DNA of 64,000 bases from Citrobacter freundii (GCF_029717145.1 NZ_CP099222.1:4464001-4528000); one strand, 5' to 3'. Shown: positions 28,636 to 40,094, numbered from the stretch's first letter. The notes: generated by a model not told the origin, from the sequence alone. Made by a program: numbers and translations.

Positions 28636-31600
28636 ATGCAGGTCAGCAGAAGGCAGTTCTTTAAGATCTGCGCTGGCGGTATGGCAGGCACCACGGCAGC
28701 GGCACTGGGTTTTGCACCCGGCGTAGCGCTAGCGGAAACACGGCAATATAAACTGCTGCGTACCCGCGAAACCCGTAACACCTGCACTTACTGTTCCGTT
28801 GGCTGTGGACTGTTAATGTACAGTCTCGGTGACGGTGCGAAAAACGCCAAAGCATCCATCTTCCATATCGAGGGCGATCCGGACCATCCGGTGAACCGTG
28901 GCGCGCTGTGCCCGAAAGGGGCTGGTCTGGTGGATTTCATCCACTCCGAAAGCCGGCTGAAATTCCCGGAATACCGTGCACCAGGCTCCGATAAGTGGCA
29001 ACAAATTAGCTGGGATGAGGCATTTGACCGCATCGCGAAGCTGATGAAAGAAGACCGCGACGCTAACTACGTTGCGCAGAACGCCGAAGGCGTCACCGTT
29101 AACCGCTGGCTTTCCACCGGGATGCTGTGTGCTTCCGCCTCCAGTAATGAAACCGGCTATTTAACGCAAAAATTCTCCCGCGCGCTGGGTATGCTCGCGG
29201 TCGACAACCAGGCGCGCGTCTGACACGGACCAACGGTAGCAAGTCTTGCTCCAACATTTGGTCGCGGTGCGATGACCAACCACTGGGTCGACATTAAAAA
29301 TGCCAACCTCGTTGTGGTGATGGGCGGTAACGCCGCTGAAGCTCACCCGGTCGGATTCCGCTGGGCGATGGAAGCCAAAATTCACAACGGCGCGAAGCTG
29401 ATTGTGGTCGATCCTCGCTTTACGCGAACCGCAGCGGTGGCAGATTTCTATGCACCCATTCGTTCCGGTACTGACATTGCCTTCTTGTCAGGCGTCTTGC
29501 TGTACCTGCTGAATAACGAAAAATTCAACCGCGAATATACCGAAGCCTACACCAACGCCAGTCTGATTGTGCGTGAAGATTATGGCTTCGAAGATGGCCT
29601 TTTCACCGGCTATGACGCGGACAAACGCAAGTACGATAAAACCAGCTGGAACTACGAGCTGGATGAAAAAGGCTTCGCCAAACGCGATGTTACGCTGCAA
29701 CACCCGCGCTGCGTGTGGAATCTGCTGAAACAGCACGTTTCCCGCTACACGCCGGATGTTGTCGAAAACATTTGCGGTACGCCGAAGGCTGATTTCCTGA
29801 AAGTCTGCGAATACATCGCTGAAACCAGCGCCAAAGACAAAACCGCGTCGTTCCTGTACGCGCTGGGCTGGACGCAGCACTCCGTGGGCGCGCAGAACAT
29901 TCGCACCATGGCGATGATCCAGCTTCTGCTCGGCAATATGGGGATGGCAGGCGGTGGCGTTAACGCCCTGCGCGGTCACTCCAATATTCAGGGTCTGACT
30001 GACTTAGGCCTGCTGTCGCAGAGCCTGCCTGGTTACATGACGCTGCCAAGCGAAAAGCAAACTGACCTGCAAACTTACCTTGCGGCCAACACGCCAAAAC
30101 CGTTGCTGGAAGGTCAGGTAAACTACTGGGGCAACTACCCGAAATTCTTCGTCTCGATGATGAAGGCCTTCTTTGGTGATAAAGCGACAGCGGAAAATAG
30201 CTGGGGCTTCGACTGGCTGCCGAAGTGGGATAAAGGGTACGACGTGCTGCAGTACTTCGAGATGATGAACCAGGGCAAAGTGAATGGCTACATCTGCCAG
30301 GGCTTCAACCCGGTCGCCTCATTCCCGAACAAAAACAAGGTCGTGGCTTCACTGTCAAAACTGAAGTTCCTGGTGACTATCGACCCACTCAACACCGAAA
30401 CGTCCACCTTCTGGCAAAACCACGGTGAGTCGAACGATGTGGATCCGTCAAAAATCCAGACCGAAGTGTTCCGTCTGCCGTCCACCTGCTTCGCCGAAGA
30501 AAACGGCTCAATCGTTAACTCCGGACGCTGGCTGCAGTGGCACTGGAAAGGCGCGGATGCCCCAGGGATTGCCGCCACCGACGGTGAAATCCTCGCCGGT
30601 ATCTTCCTGCGCATGCGCAAGATGTACACCGAACAGGGGGGAGCGAACCCGGAACAGGTGCTGAGCATGACCTGGAACTACTCCACGCCGCATGAACCTG
30701 CTTCAGAAGAAGTGGCGATGGAGAGCAACGGTAAAGCCCTGGCTGATATCACCGACCCAGCAACCGGTGCGGTGATCGTCAAGAAAGGCCAACAGCTTAG
30801 TTCATTTGCCCAACTGCGCGATGACGGCACTACCTCCAGCGGCTGCTGGATATTTGCCGGTAGCTGGACACCGGAAGGCAACCAGATGGCGCGTCGTGAT
30901 AACGCCGACCCGTCGGGCCTGGGCAATACGCTGGGCTGGGCATGGGCATGGCCGCTCAACCGCCGTATTCTGTATAACCGCGCCTCCGCTGACCCGCAGG
31001 GGAATCCGTGGGATCCAAAACGTCAGATCCTGAAATGGGATGGGGCGAAATGGAGCGGGATGGATATTCCGGACTACAGCGCCGCCGCACCGGGCAGCAA
31101 CGTCGGGCCGTTTATCATGCAGCCCGAAGGGATGGGACGCCTGTTTGCTATCGATAAGATGGCGGAAGGGCCGTTCCCGGAACACTACGAGCCGTTTGAA
31201 ACGCCGCTGGGCACCAACCCGCTGCATCCGAACGTTATCTCTAACCCGGCTGCCCGTATCTTTAAAGGCGATGAAGAGGCACTGGGCAAAGCGGATAAGT
31301 TCCCGTACGTCGGGACGACCTACCGTCTGACCGAGCACTTCCACTACTGGACCAAGCACGCGCTGCTAAACGCCATCGCTCAGCCGGAACAGTTTGTGGA
31401 AATTGGCGAGAAGCTGGCGAACAAGCTCGGCATCTCCCACGGCGATACCGTTAAGGTCTCTTCTAACCGCGGCTACATCAAAGCCAAAGCGGTGGTGACC
31501 AAACGTATTCGCACGCTGAAGGCCAACGGTCAGGATATCGACACCATCGGTATTCCGATCCACTGGGGCTACGAAGGTGTGGCGAAAAAAGGCTTTATCG

Positions 31601-31686
31601 CTAACACGTTAACGCCATTCGTCGGTGATGCGAACACGCAGACGCCGGAATTTAAGTCCTTCCTCGTGAACGTGGAAAAGGTGTAA
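28636..31686 (+). CDS. fdoG: Formate dehydrogenase O, catalytic alpha subunit (selenoprotein)
   Basis: FdoG oxidises formate to CO2 in the periplasm using a bis-MGD molybdenum centre. The gene reads 1016 codons with an in-frame TGA at 29221-29223 as codon 196, decoded as selenocysteine; the length then equals E. coli FdoG. The N-terminus has a twin-arginine signal (SRRQFFK, cleaved near residue 33), followed by a 4Fe-4S motif (CTYCSVGCG) and molybdopterin oxidoreductase domains. A bacterial SECIS hairpin follows the TGA. An automatic caller would split this into two ORFs (28636-29223 and 29272-31686); that split is wrong. It leads the fdoGHI-fdhE operon. The 194-base leader contains a CCCTCC/GGAGGG hairpin near 28497-28513. 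Confidence 0.98.
29221..29262 (+). promoter_or_regulatory. SECIS element for selenocysteine insertion in fdoG
   Basis: Eleven bases after the UGA, 29235-29252 folds as GG, a bulged U, AGCA, a five-base loop AGUCU, then UGCU and CC. The bulged U and small apical loop are the features SelB recognises in bacterial formate dehydrogenase mRNAs. Confidence 0.88.
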
Positions 31687-31698
31687 CGGAGACGACCT

Positions 31699-32601
31699 AT
31701 GGCTTATCAATCGCAAGACATCATTCGTCGATCCGCCACTAACGGTTTCACCCCCGCGCCTCAGGCGCGGGATCACCAGGAGGAAGTGGCCAAGCTCATC
31801 GACGTCACCACCTGTATCGGTTGTAAAGCCTGTCAGGTGGCCTGCTCAGAGTGGAACGATATCCGCGATGAAATCGGCAGCAACGTTGGGGTGTACGACA
31901 ACCCCGCCGATTTGACCGCCAAATCCTGGACGGTGATGCGCTTCTCGGAAGTGGAACAAGACGACAAACTGGAGTGGCTGATCCGCAAGGATGGCTGCAT
32001 GCACTGTGCCGATCCGGGCTGCCTGAAGGCGTGTCCGGCGGAAGGGGCAATCATTCAGTATGCCAACGGCATTGTCGACTTCCAGTCCGAGCAGTGCATT
32101 GGCTGCGGCTACTGCATTGCAGGCTGTCCGTTCGACGTGCCGCGCCTCAACCCGGAAGACAATCGCGTCTATAAATGTACGCTGTGCGTTGACCGTGTTG
32201 TGGTAGGACAAGAACCGGCCTGCGTGAAAACCTGCCCAACCGGCGCGATTCATTTCGGCACCAAAGAGTCGATGAAAACGCTGGCAGGCGAGCGCGTGGC
32301 AGAGCTGAAGACCCGTGGCTACGATAACGCCGGACTGTACGATCCGATAGGCGTTGGCGGTACGCACGTTATGTACGTACTGCATCATGCCGACAAGCCG
32401 AATCTGTACCATGGCCTGCCGGAAAACCCGGAAATCAGCGCCACCGTGAAGTTCTGGAAAGGCATCTGGAAACCCCTCGCAGCGGTCGGCTTTGCAGCGA
32501 CATTTGCGGCCAGCATCTTCCACTACGTCGGCGTAGGTCCGAACCGTGCGGAAGAGGAAGAAGACAATCTGCATGAAGAAAAAGACGAGGTGCGCAAATG
32601 A
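31699..32601 (+). CDS. fdoH: Formate dehydrogenase O, iron-sulfur beta subunit
   Basis: FdoH carries electrons from FdoG to the cytochrome subunit. The 300-residue product has four 4Fe-4S cysteine clusters in order: [37 protein letters not shown], and CTLC followed by CVKTCP. A C-terminal membrane anchor lies near residues 255-280 ([20 protein letters not shown]). It is 12 bases downstream of fdoG, and its end overlaps fdoI by four bases. Confidence 0.98.
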   Translation: MAYQSQDIIRRSATNGFTPAPQARDHQEEVAKLIDVTTCIGCKACQVACSEWNDIRDEIGSNVGVYDNPADLTAKSWTVMRFSEVEQDDKLEWLIRKDGCMHCADPGCLKACPAEGAIIQYANGIVDFQSEQCIGCGYCIAGCPFDVPRLNPEDNRVYKCTLCVDRVVVGQEPACVKTCPTGAIHFGTKESMKTLAGERVAELKTRGYDNAGLYDPIGVGGTHVMYVLHHADKPNLYHGLPENPEISATVKFWKGIWKPLAAVGFAATFAASIFHYVGVGPNRAEEEEDNLHEEKDEVRK

Positions 32602-33233
32602 AACGACGTGACACCATCGTGCGCTATACAGCGCCGGAACGCATCAACCACTGGGTCACCGCCTTCTGCTTCATGTTGGCGGCGATAAGCGGGCTGGGCT
32701 TTTTCTTCCCATCCTTCAACTGGCTGATGCAAATCATGGGCACCCCGCAGCTGGCGCGAATTCTGCACCCGTTTGTCGGCGTGATTATGTTTGCCTCGTT
32801 TATCATCATGTTTTTCCGTTACTGGCACCACAATCTAATCAATCGGGATGATATCTTTTGGGCGAAGAATATTCGTAAGATCGTCGTCAACGAGGAAGTA
32901 GGTGACACGGGACGTTATAACTTCGGCCAGAAATGCGTATTCTGGGCGGCGATTATCTTCCTGGTCCTGTTGCTGGTGAGCGGAGTGATCATCTGGCGCC
33001 CGTATTTTGCGCCTGCTTTCTCAATCCCGGTGATCCGATTCGCGTTAATGCTGCATTCATTTGCCGCAGTAGCGTTAATTGTGGTTATCATGGTGCACAT
33101 TTACGCCGCCCTTTGGGTGAAAGGCACCATTACCGCGATGGTGGAAGGATGGGTCACCAGCTCATGGGCGAAGAAACATCACCCACGCTGGTACCGTGAA
33201 GTCCGCCAGAAACAGGAAAAGTCATCTGAATGA
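32598..33233 (+). CDS. fdoI: Formate dehydrogenase O, cytochrome b556 gamma subunit
   Basis: FdoI is the membrane cytochrome that passes electrons from formate to quinone. The 211-residue product has four membrane helices, with histidines near the start (RINHW), in the second helix region and in the last helices (MLHSFAA and MVHIYAALW) suited to bind two b hemes. It overlaps fdoH and fdhE by four bases each, indicating tight coupling. Confidence 0.98.
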   Translation: MKRRDTIVRYTAPERINHWVTAFCFMLAAISGLGFFFPSFNWLMQIMGTPQLARILHPFVGVIMFASFIIMFFRYWHHNLINRDDIFWAKNIRKIVVNEEVGDTGRYNFGQKCVFWAAIIFLVLLLVSGVIIWRPYFAPAFSIPVIRFALMLHSFAAVALIVVIMVHIYAALWVKGTITAMVEGWVTSSWAKKHHPRWYREVRQKQEKSSE

Positions 33234-34159
33234 GTATTCGCATAATCCCGCAAGATGAGCTGGGTTCGAGCGAGAAACGCACGGCGGATATGATTCCGCC
33301 GTTATTGTTCCCCAGACTCAAAAATTTGTATAACCGCCGTGCTGAGCGTCTGCGCGAGCTGGCCGAAAACAACCCGTTGGGTGATTATCTGCGCTTTGCT
33401 GCGCTGATCGCTCATGCGCAGGAAGTGGTGCTGTACGACCATCCACTGCAGATGGACCTGACCGCGCGCATCAAAGAAGCGAACGATCAGGGTAAACCGC
33501 CGCTGGATATCCACGTTCTGCCACGCGATAAGCACTGGCAAAAACTGCTGCAATCGTTAATTGCTGAGCTGAAACCAGAAATGAGCGGCCCTGCGTTAGC
33601 GGTGATCGAGAATCTGGAAAAAGCCTCCGAGCAAGAGCTGGAACTGATGGCCAGCGCGCTGTTTGCTTCTGATTTTGCGTCGGTCAGCAGTGATAAAGCG
33701 CCGTTCATCTGGGCCGCGCTGTCACTCTACTGGGCACAAATGGCCAGCCTGATCCCCGGCAAAGCACGAGCGGAATACGGTGAACAGCGCCAGTTCTGCC
33801 CGGTGTGCGGTTCGATGCCGGTCTCCAGCATGGTGCAAATCGGTACCACTCAGGGGCTGCGCTATCTGCACTGCAACCTGTGTGAAACCGAGTGGCACGT
33901 GGTGCGCGTGAAGTGCAGCAACTGCGAGCAAAGCCGTGATTTGAACTACTGGTCACTGGATAACGAACAGTCTGCGATTAAAGCTGAAAGCTGCGGCGAC
34001 TGCGGGACTTACCTGAAGATTCTGTATCAGGAAAAAGACCCCAATGTCGAAGCCGTTGCCGACGACCTCGCCTCGCTGATGCTGGACGCGCACATGGAGC
34101 AAGAGGGCTTTGCCCGCAGCTCCATCAACCCGTTCCTGTTCCCGGGTGAAGGGGAGTAA
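33230..34159 (+). CDS. fdhE: Formate dehydrogenase accessory protein FdhE
   Basis: FdhE is a cytoplasmic redox-active chaperone needed for maturation of the Tat-exported formate dehydrogenases. The 309-residue product has the paired cysteine motifs [16 protein letters not shown] and CGDCG in its C-terminal half (about residues 185-265), which form two rubredoxin-like metal sites. It overlaps fdoI by four bases and ends the operon at a terminator. Confidence 0.97.
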   Translation: MSIRIIPQDELGSSEKRTADMIPPLLFPRLKNLYNRRAERLRELAENNPLGDYLRFAALIAHAQEVVLYDHPLQMDLTARIKEANDQGKPPLDIHVLPRDKHWQKLLQSLIAELKPEMSGPALAVIENLEKASEQELELMASALFASDFASVSSDKAPFIWAALSLYWAQMASLIPGKARAEYGEQRQFCPVCGSMPVSSMVQIGTTQGLRYLHCNLCETEWHVVRVKCSNCEQSRDLNYWSLDNEQSAIKAESCGDCGTYLKILYQEKDPNVEAVADDLASLMLDAHMEQEGFARSSINPFLFPGEGE

Positions 34160-34168
34160 GTCTACTCA

Positions 34169-34205
34169 CAACCCGGTGAGCATTTCACGCTGCCGGGTTG
34201 TCCTT
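34169..34205 (+). terminator. Terminator after fdhE
   Basis: CAACCCGG (34169-34176) pairs with CCGGGTTG (34193-34200), followed by TCCTTT. It ends the fdoGHI-fdhE operon. The U tract is short. Confidence 0.7.
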
Positions 34206-34285
34206 TAGACGCTTAATGCCTGAATAACTCGTCTGGAATCGTTAGCAATAGCGAACGGGGTAGAATGAAAAACAGGGATTTGCCC

Positions 34286-35275
34286 CTACTCCTCTTCGTT
34301 TCCACCTTCTTCGTAGGCACCAAATGGTTTTGCGGGTAGCACAATGTAGGTGCCTTCAAACACCACACCTGCCGCATCATCGCCAAAGACCTCTACCTGC
34401 ATCTGGACACGCGCCTTACGGCCTCTCGCCAGACGGTCAAGATCGCCACTCAGCGAACCCAGATCGGCAATGGCCGTCGGCTTGCCGGTGATCGGTCTGC
34501 TGTAGCGGATATGTGCATCGGCGAGGATAATCGTTCCGCCCAAATGGCGCTCGCGCAGCATTAGCCAGATCAGCCCCCAACCGGTTAACGTAGCCAGAGA
34601 AAACAGGCTCCCGGCAAACAGGGTATGGTGCGGGTTTTGATTGCCGGTTTCGGGCATAGTGGTAATGAATTTTTGCCCGGTATACTGCTGAATACGCACG
34701 CCCATTTTCTCGCTCAGCGGAATATGTTCGTACCAGGCTTGCTGAAGCTGTCCACACCAGTCACCGCGATGAAGAACATCATCCAGTGTGGCAATGGGCT
34801 TGATCATCAAAAAGTGGCGTACCGGCGTGGTTTGCGGCGTGGTGATTTCACCCTGGCTCACAAAACCCAGCTTGGCAAAAAATTCGACCGCATCTTCACG
34901 GGCGCTACAGGTTACGCGCTTGACCCCTTCCTGACGCGCCACAGATTCCAGGGTCATCGCCATCAGCGTGCCTAAGCCCTTCTCCTGCACGGACGGGTCT
35001 ACAGCCATAAAGCGTATGGAGGCTTCGTTATCCGCATTGATATACAAACGCCCTACCGCGACCAGATTGCCCTCTTCATCCACCACCATCTGGTGGTGCG
35101 CCATCGCATCCCAGGCATCCCGCTCGGAGCCTTTTGGCTGATGCAGCGGTTTACGCAACATCTCCCAGCGAAACTGGTAGTAACGCGCCAATTCTTCTTC
35201 TGTTTGCGGCACTCGAAGGTGATACATAGTTGTATTCTCTCTTGTTACCCGCGACCACGCCGGAAGCTGGTTCAT
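34286..35275 (-). CDS. fabY: Acetyltransferase-thioesterase fusion FabY (YiiD)
   Basis: The 329-residue product equals E. coli YiiD. It joins an N-terminal GNAT acetyltransferase-like domain (about residues 17-150, with [15 protein letters not shown] as the acetyl-CoA loop) to a C-terminal hot-dog thioesterase-like domain (about 180-320). In E. coli YiiD can supply acetoacetyl-ACP for fatty-acid initiation when fabH is lost, hence the name fabY. Its ATG overlaps the dtd stop by four bases, so it is the last gene of the yihX-yihY-dtd-fabY group. Confidence 0.94.
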   Translation of the reverse strand: MNQLPAWSRVTRENTTMYHLRVPQTEEELARYYQFRWEMLRKPLHQPKGSERDAWDAMAHHQMVVDEEGNLVAVGRLYINADNEASIRFMAVDPSVQEKGLGTLMAMTLESVARQEGVKRVTCSAREDAVEFFAKLGFVSQGEITTPQTTPVRHFLMIKPIATLDDVLHRGDWCGQLQQAWYEHIPLSEKMGVRIQQYTGQKFITTMPETGNQNPHHTLFAGSLFSLATLTGWGLIWLMLRERHLGGTIILADAHIRYSRPITGKPTAIADLGSLSGDLDRLARGRKARVQMQVEVFGDDAAGVVFEGTYIVLPAKPFGAYEEGGNEEE

Positions 35276-35709
35276 ACCTGTAACCAGAACGTCACGGGGC
35301 CATCATTAACCAGTGAAACCTGCATATCCGCAGCGAATCGTCCGGTTTGCGTATTCATCTCCTGTTGGCGACAGCGCTCAACAAAGTATTCATATAACGC
35401 TTCTGCACGATCGGGCGCAGCGCCCTTTGAGAAGCCCGGGCGCATGCCCCGTTCGGTATCTGCCGCCAGCGTAAACTGTGAGACCACCAGCACGCTGCCA
35501 CCCGCCTGTTGTACGTTCAGGTTCATCTTACCTTCGGCATCGCTAAAAATTCGATAGCCGAGCACGCGCTCGCAAAGGCGGTTCGCTTTCTGTTCGTCAT
35601 CATCCCTTTCGACACCTAATAAGACTAAAAGTCCTGGGCCAATTTCACCCGTCACCTCATCCTCCACGGTGACGCTGGCACGGGTTACGCGCTGAATCAA
35701 TGCAATCAT
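35272..35709 (-). CDS. dtd: D-aminoacyl-tRNA deacylase
   Basis: Dtd removes D-amino acids (and glycine from tRNA-Ala) from mischarged tRNA. The 145-residue product has the active-site [15 protein letters not shown] segment near residues 77-91 and the C-terminal [11 protein letters not shown] segment carrying the cross-subunit GP motif. It overlaps fabY and lies two bases after yihY. Confidence 0.98.
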   Translation of the reverse strand: MIALIQRVTRASVTVEDEVTGEIGPGLLVLLGVERDDDEQKANRLCERVLGYRIFSDAEGKMNLNVQQAGGSVLVVSQFTLAADTERGMRPGFSKGAAPDRAEALYEYFVERCRQQEMNTQTGRFAADMQVSLVNDGPVTFWLQV

Positions 35710-35711
35710 AT

Positions 35712-36578
35712 TTATTCTGCTTCTTCTTGTTCTGCGGCTTGTTTGAGTTTGCGGTATTCACCGAGAGTGACAGTTATTTCCGCGCCTAGCAAGACGATAC
35801 ACCACGTCCAGTATACCCAGACGAATAAAATGGGGATCACCGCCAGCACGCCGTAGATCAACTGATAAGACGGAAACATCGTGATATAGAGCGCAAATCC
35901 TTTCTTCCCAGCTTCGAACAGCACCGCGGCGACAAAAGCGCCGATCACCGCATCACGATTGGGTACGCGCGTGGTAGGTACAATGCTGTACAGCAGCCAG
36001 AATGAGAGCCAGGAGAGCACCAGCGGCAATACCCTCAGGACGTTATCAATAACGGTATTGAGATCGCTGGCCCAGCGCAGGGACAAAAGATAAGAGCTGA
36101 TCGCCAGACTGGCACCCGCCAACAACGGGCCCAGCGTTAAAATCATCCAGTACACCGCAAACGAATACACTTTGGGCCGGGTGCGTTTGCTGCGCCAAAT
36201 GGTATTCAGTGCGCTGTCGATGGCATACATCAGCAACAGAGCCGTCACAATCAGCCCACATGCGCCGACGGCGGTCATTTTGTTCGAGTTCGCGACAAAC
36301 TGTTCGATATAGTGCTGAATAACATCGCCGGTGGCCGGAATAAAATTAGCGAATATAAAATGTCGCAGCTGAATGCTGACGTCGGAAAACATGGGAAATG
36401 CGGCGAAAAGCGCAAAAACAACGGCGATAAGCGGCACTAACGAAAGCAACGAGACGTAAGCCAGGTTGCCCGCCAGTGTCGTCATGTTGTCCTCATCAAT
36501 GCGTTGCCATAATAACTTCAGCCAGGCCCGTACAGGACGCGTATGGTGCCTGGCTTTTTGATGCACGTTTTTTAGCAT
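35712..36578 (-). CDS. yihY: YihY/UPF0761 family inner-membrane protein
   Basis: The 288-residue product has six predicted membrane segments and belongs to the YihY (BrkB-like) family. It was once misnamed ribonuclease BN; the true enzyme is Rbn/ElaC, so no nuclease role should be given. Function unknown. It overlaps the end of yihX by seven bases and lies two bases before dtd. Confidence 0.95.
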   Translation of the reverse strand: MLKNVHQKARHHTRPVRAWLKLLWQRIDEDNMTTLAGNLAYVSLLSLVPLIAVVFALFAAFPMFSDVSIQLRHFIFANFIPATGDVIQHYIEQFVANSNKMTAVGACGLIVTALLLMYAIDSALNTIWRSKRTRPKVYSFAVYWMILTLGPLLAGASLAISSYLLSLRWASDLNTVIDNVLRVLPLVLSWLSFWLLYSIVPTTRVPNRDAVIGAFVAAVLFEAGKKGFALYITMFPSYQLIYGVLAVIPILFVWVYWTWCIVLLGAEITVTLGEYRKLKQAAEQEEAE

Positions 36579-37171
36579 AACACCGTCGCGAAATAGTCAG
36601 GTATGGTCGTTTTATCAACGACCAGGATGCTGGTGATCCCTAACTGGTTAGCCCCTTCAATATTATCGGCGTTATCATCAAAAAAGACCGTATCTGCGGC
36701 AGAAAAACCTTCGGACTGCAGAACATGCTGGTAAATCCGCGCTTCGGGTTTACGCATGCCGAGTTCCTGGGAAAGATAGATATGGTCCGCAGCCTGGCGA
36801 ACTTCTGGGTACTCATCCGGCCAAAATGTCGTATGCAGGCGGTTGGTATTCGACAGCACCACGACACGATGCCCCTGCTCACGCAGTTTATGCATGATGT
36901 CGATGACGTCGGGGCGTAGCGCAACAAAAACGGCCTGCCAGCCATGGGAAAACTGTTCGTAACTCAACGGCAGCGCCATGTCGTGACACAGCGCCTCGGC
37001 AAACGCCTCATCGGTTATTTCACCCCGCTCATGTTGGCGAAAAGCCTCCCCCATGGTGAAACTTTGCTTTAGCGAAGCCAGCGGGACACGGCTCAGATCG
37101 CTCCATGTGCCTAACACGCGATTGAAGTCGATATCGACAATCACATTACCCAAATCAAAGATATAGAGCAT
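36572..37171 (-). CDS. yihX: HAD-family alpha-D-glucose-1-phosphate phosphatase YihX
   Basis: YihX dephosphorylates alpha-D-glucose 1-phosphate. The 199-residue product matches E. coli and shows the HAD motifs DLGNVIVD (residues 6-13), VLSNTNR, the lysine of [10 protein letters not shown], and FFDDNADN. I took the ATG at 37171 (MLYIFDLGN), preceded by AAGGA; the frame remains open 32 codons further, but those residues are unlike any family member. Confidence 0.97.
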   Translation of the reverse strand: MLYIFDLGNVIVDIDFNRVLGTWSDLSRVPLASLKQSFTMGEAFRQHERGEITDEAFAEALCHDMALPLSYEQFSHGWQAVFVALRPDVIDIMHKLREQGHRVVVLSNTNRLHTTFWPDEYPEVRQAADHIYLSQELGMRKPEARIYQHVLQSEGFSAADTVFFDDNADNIEGANQLGITSILVVDKTTIPDYFATVLC

Positions 37172-37276
37172 GTCCTTCTCCTTACTCGCCATGGATGAAT
37201 AACTGTAGCGGGAAAGGAGAAGTTTGACTATGCGTGCGTGATGGCTTTGACGTTTCCGAGTCACCACTAGAGGGGA

Positions 37277-38080
37277 TTACATTGCCAGAGCGTCATCCTG
37301 GGAGGGACTCACCTGCACAATTTCCACCTGCTGCGACTGGAGCAAGTTGTGCAATGCCGGACCGGGATACTCATCGGTAAACAACGCCGTCACCTGAGAC
37401 ACGTTACCAATCTCTACCGCTGCGGAAGCCGTGTATTTCGTATGATCGGCAGCCAGCAGAATATGCCGCGAATGGGCCATCATCGTTTTCACCACGCTGG
37501 CTTCGTTGACATCAAATTCCAGCAGCGCGCCATCGTTTTCTATCGCCCCGACGCTGGTCACCAGATAATCTGCCCGAAAATCAGCCACAAACGCGGTGGC
37601 TGAAGGGCCGATAATCCCGCTGTTGTGCGGGCGCAGCGTCCCGCCGGGCACCATCACCTCGAAGCGCGGATTGTTATACAGAATATGCGCCACCCGCAGA
37701 CTGTTGGTGATAATGCGCAAATGGTTATGGTTTAACAGCGCCCGCGCCACCTGTTCAACGGTGGTACCGATGGTAATAAACACCGTTGAACCATCTGGAA
37801 TATAGTCAGCCACCGCTTCTGCGATGGCTTTTTTCTCTTCCGTCCAGGAGACTTCACGCTGCTCGAACGCCGTATTGACCACGCTCGACGCTCTGCCTGC
37901 CCCGCCGTGGTGACGCGTAATCAATCCCTGTTCGCTTAGTTTACGAATATCACGGCGCACGGTCTGCGTGGAAACATCCAGCAGGCTGGCCAGCTCGTCA
38001 ATATTCATATAACCGCGCTCGCTAATCAGCATAAGCAGCTGATCGTGCCGCGGGTTACCGGTCAGTTCGGTAAGACTCAT
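37277..38080 (-). CDS. yihW: DeoR-family repressor of the sulfoquinovose genes (CsqR)
   Basis: YihW (CsqR) represses the sulfoquinovose genes until the sugar or a derivative is present. The 267-residue product has an N-terminal DeoR winged helix (MNIDELASLLDVSTQTVRRD) and a C-terminal sugar-phosphate sensor domain with ITIGTTVEQVARAL and LLAADHTKY. E. coli YihW is 261 residues; the extra residues are at the C-terminus. I set the start at 38080 with AGGAAA upstream. It lies 33 bases downstream of yihV on the same strand. Confidence 0.96.
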   Translation of the reverse strand: MSLTELTGNPRHDQLLMLISERGYMNIDELASLLDVSTQTVRRDIRKLSEQGLITRHHGGAGRASSVVNTAFEQREVSWTEEKKAIAEAVADYIPDGSTVFITIGTTVEQVARALLNHNHLRIITNSLRVAHILYNNPRFEVMVPGGTLRPHNSGIIGPSATAFVADFRADYLVTSVGAIENDGALLEFDVNEASVVKTMMAHSRHILLAADHTKYTASAAVEIGNVSQVTALFTDEYPGPALHNLLQSQQVEIVQVSPSQDDALAM

Positions 38081-38113
38081 GAAATTTCCTCGAAAAACCA
38101 TTGCCCTGGCATT

Positions 38114-39010
38114 TTATACAAAAAGTGACAGAAAAGATCGGGTTTGATCACAGTCAGGGATACCCGCACGCCCTCCTGGGCGCGTACACTTCAGTGCCGC
38201 AACCCCGCTGGCAAACTTGACGGCATCTTCCTGGGCGCAGCCAGAAGCCAGACTGAAGGCCAGCGCACCGTGGAAAACATCTCCTGCACCGGTAGTATCA
38301 ACCACATCCACGGCAAATCCAGGTTGATGCTGTAACACATTATTTTTTATCCAGTCACAGCCTTCCCCACCTCGCGTCACATAAACATGTCCATTTGTGA
38401 GCGCTTGTGCTTTTTTCAGACCAGCCTCCGATTCTTCTGTCCCGGTCAGGCGCGCCAGTCCCGGTTCAGAGAAAGCAGCATGATCGCTTAACGCCACCAG
38501 CTCGCTAATGTCCTGCGGCGTAACATCACCATCCAGCACGGTTATCACTCCAGCCCGACGCGCGAGGGTAAATGCCTGCTTTGCCCCTTCGTGCCAGCGA
38601 ACATCTGCCAGCACCACGTCCCACTGTGAAAAATCAATCGCATTCAACCAGTCGGCATCCGGCAGTAAGTCCGGGCTGGGGTAGTTGACGATAATCCGCT
38701 CCCCTTTCGCATCAACCATGATTGCCGATTGCGAAGAGTTTGCTTCTGTATAGCGCCGGGTGTAGCGGGTATTTACCCCCAGGGATTCAAGCTCCGCCAG
38801 CAAGCTATTTCCGGTGTCGTCATCGCCCACACGGCCAATAAAGTCCACCTGCGCGCCCAACTTCGCCGCAGCCACTGCCGCCGTTGCGGCAGGCCCTCCC
38901 CCCACTTCCGTATAGCGCTTCGCCACATATTTCCCCCCTTCAGTCGGTAAGCCTTCTACGTAATAGATGCGATCCATCACGGCAATACCCACACAAGCAA
39001 TACGAATCAT
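38114..39010 (-). CDS. yihV: 6-deoxy-6-sulfofructose kinase
   Basis: YihV phosphorylates 6-deoxy-6-sulfofructose at C1 in sulfoglycolysis. The 298-residue product is a PfkB-family (ribokinase-like) enzyme with the N-terminal GGGPAATAAVAAAKLGA motif and the catalytic DTTGAGDVFHG motif near residue 244. I placed the start at 39010, giving MIRIACVG as in E. coli, with AGGA upstream. It is divergent from yihU-yihO, so the 165-base gap holds promoters for both arms. Confidence 0.97.
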   Translation of the reverse strand: MIRIACVGIAVMDRIYYVEGLPTEGGKYVAKRYTEVGGGPAATAAVAAAKLGAQVDFIGRVGDDDTGNSLLAELESLGVNTRYTRRYTEANSSQSAIMVDAKGERIIVNYPSPDLLPDADWLNAIDFSQWDVVLADVRWHEGAKQAFTLARRAGVITVLDGDVTPQDISELVALSDHAAFSEPGLARLTGTEESEAGLKKAQALTNGHVYVTRGGEGCDWIKNNVLQHQPGFAVDVVDTTGAGDVFHGALAFSLASGCAQEDAVKFASGVAALKCTRPGGRAGIPDCDQTRSFLSLFV

Positions 39011-39175
39011 GGTCATTCCTCAAATGTTTTGGATGGGATCATTTTAATTTCACAAAATGTTTAAAAAGTGACGGCTGTCAATTTTTTGACCATAAATTAC
39101 AAATACGATCAAAAACAGACAGAAAAGACCGATTTTAAATGACAAAAAATGACATCCACATCTCAGGAGAAGGTT
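39011..39175. promoter_or_regulatory. Divergent yihV-yihU control region
   Basis: This AT-rich gap separates the kinase-repressor arm from the main sulfoquinovose operon and should hold both promoters and CsqR sites. GACAGAAAAGACCG at 39118-39131 recurs with one mismatch (GACAGAAAAGATCG, 38127-38140) just upstream of yihW. I could not define the promoters exactly. Confidence 0.5.
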
Positions 39176-40072
39176 ATGGCAGTTATAGCATTTATCGGAT
39201 TAGGTCAGATGGGTTCACCAATGGCGAGCAACTTGCTGAAGCAGGGCCATCAGCTCAGCGTCTTTGACGTTAACCCGGATGCTGTTCAGCGCCTGGTAAC
39301 ACAAGGCGCACAGCCTGCCAGCACGCCAGCTCAGGCCGCAAAAGACGCAGAGTTTGTCATCACCATGCTGCCAAACGGCGATCTGGTACGCGGCGTTTTA
39401 TTCGGTGAACAAGGCGTTTGTGAAAGCCTTTCCCCGCAGGCGCTGGTGATTGATATGTCGACCATTCATCCACTGCAAACCGACAAGCTGATTACCGATA
39501 TGCGTGCCAGGGGCTTGTGCATGATGGATTGTCCGGTCGGACGCACTTCCGATCACGCGGTCGCGGGGACATTGCTGCTGCTGGCGGGTGGTACGGCAGA
39601 ACAAGTCGAACGCGCCACACCAGTGCTGATGGCGATGGGCAGCGAACTGATTAACGCAGGCGGGCCGGGCATGGGCATCCGCGTGAAGCTTATCAACAAC
39701 TATATGAGCATTGCGCTGAATGCGCTGTCTGCCGAAGCCGCCGTGCTGTGCGAGGCACTCGGTCTCTCCTTCGATGTGGCCTTGAAAGTGATGAGCGGGA
39801 CCCCCGCCGGAAAAGGCCACTTCACCACCTCCTGGCCTAACAAAGTGCTGAAAGGCGATCTTTCCCCGGCCTTCATGATCGAGCTGGCCCACAAAGATCT
39901 TGGTATCGCGCTGGATGTTGCCAATCAGTTGCATGTGCCGATGCCGCTGGGTGCCGCCTCCCGCGAGGTTTATAACCAGGCGCGTGCCGCCGGTCGTGGT
40001 CGTGAAGACTGGACCGCCATTCTTGAGCAGGTGCGCAACAGCGCCGGACTAACTGCCAAAGTAAAAATGTAA
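39176..40072 (+). CDS. yihU: 3-sulfolactaldehyde reductase
   Basis: YihU reduces 3-sulfolactaldehyde to 2,3-dihydroxypropane-1-sulfonate with NADH. The 298-residue product is a beta-hydroxyacid dehydrogenase with the Rossmann motif [12 protein letters not shown] (residues 8-19) and the catalytic lysine in [12 protein letters not shown] near residue 171. I chose the ATG at 39176 after GGAGAAGG; the frame extends nine codons upstream without homology. It is the first gene of the yihUTSRQPO arm. Confidence 0.98.
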   Translation: MAVIAFIGLGQMGSPMASNLLKQGHQLSVFDVNPDAVQRLVTQGAQPASTPAQAAKDAEFVITMLPNGDLVRGVLFGEQGVCESLSPQALVIDMSTIHPLQTDKLITDMRARGLCMMDCPVGRTSDHAVAGTLLLLAGGTAEQVERATPVLMAMGSELINAGGPGMGIRVKLINNYMSIALNALSAEAAVLCEALGLSFDVALKVMSGTPAGKGHFTTSWPNKVLKGDLSPAFMIELAHKDLGIALDVANQLHVPMPLGAASREVYNQARAAGRGREDWTAILEQVRNSAGLTAKVKM

Positions 40073-40094
40073 CGACTGTATAAAGGAAAATTGA

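Noticed and set aside
29272-31686. Separate 804-residue formate dehydrogenase gene starting at 29272
   Set aside because: It is the part of fdoG after the selenocysteine codon; the ATG is internal and the SECIS hairpin lies just upstream.
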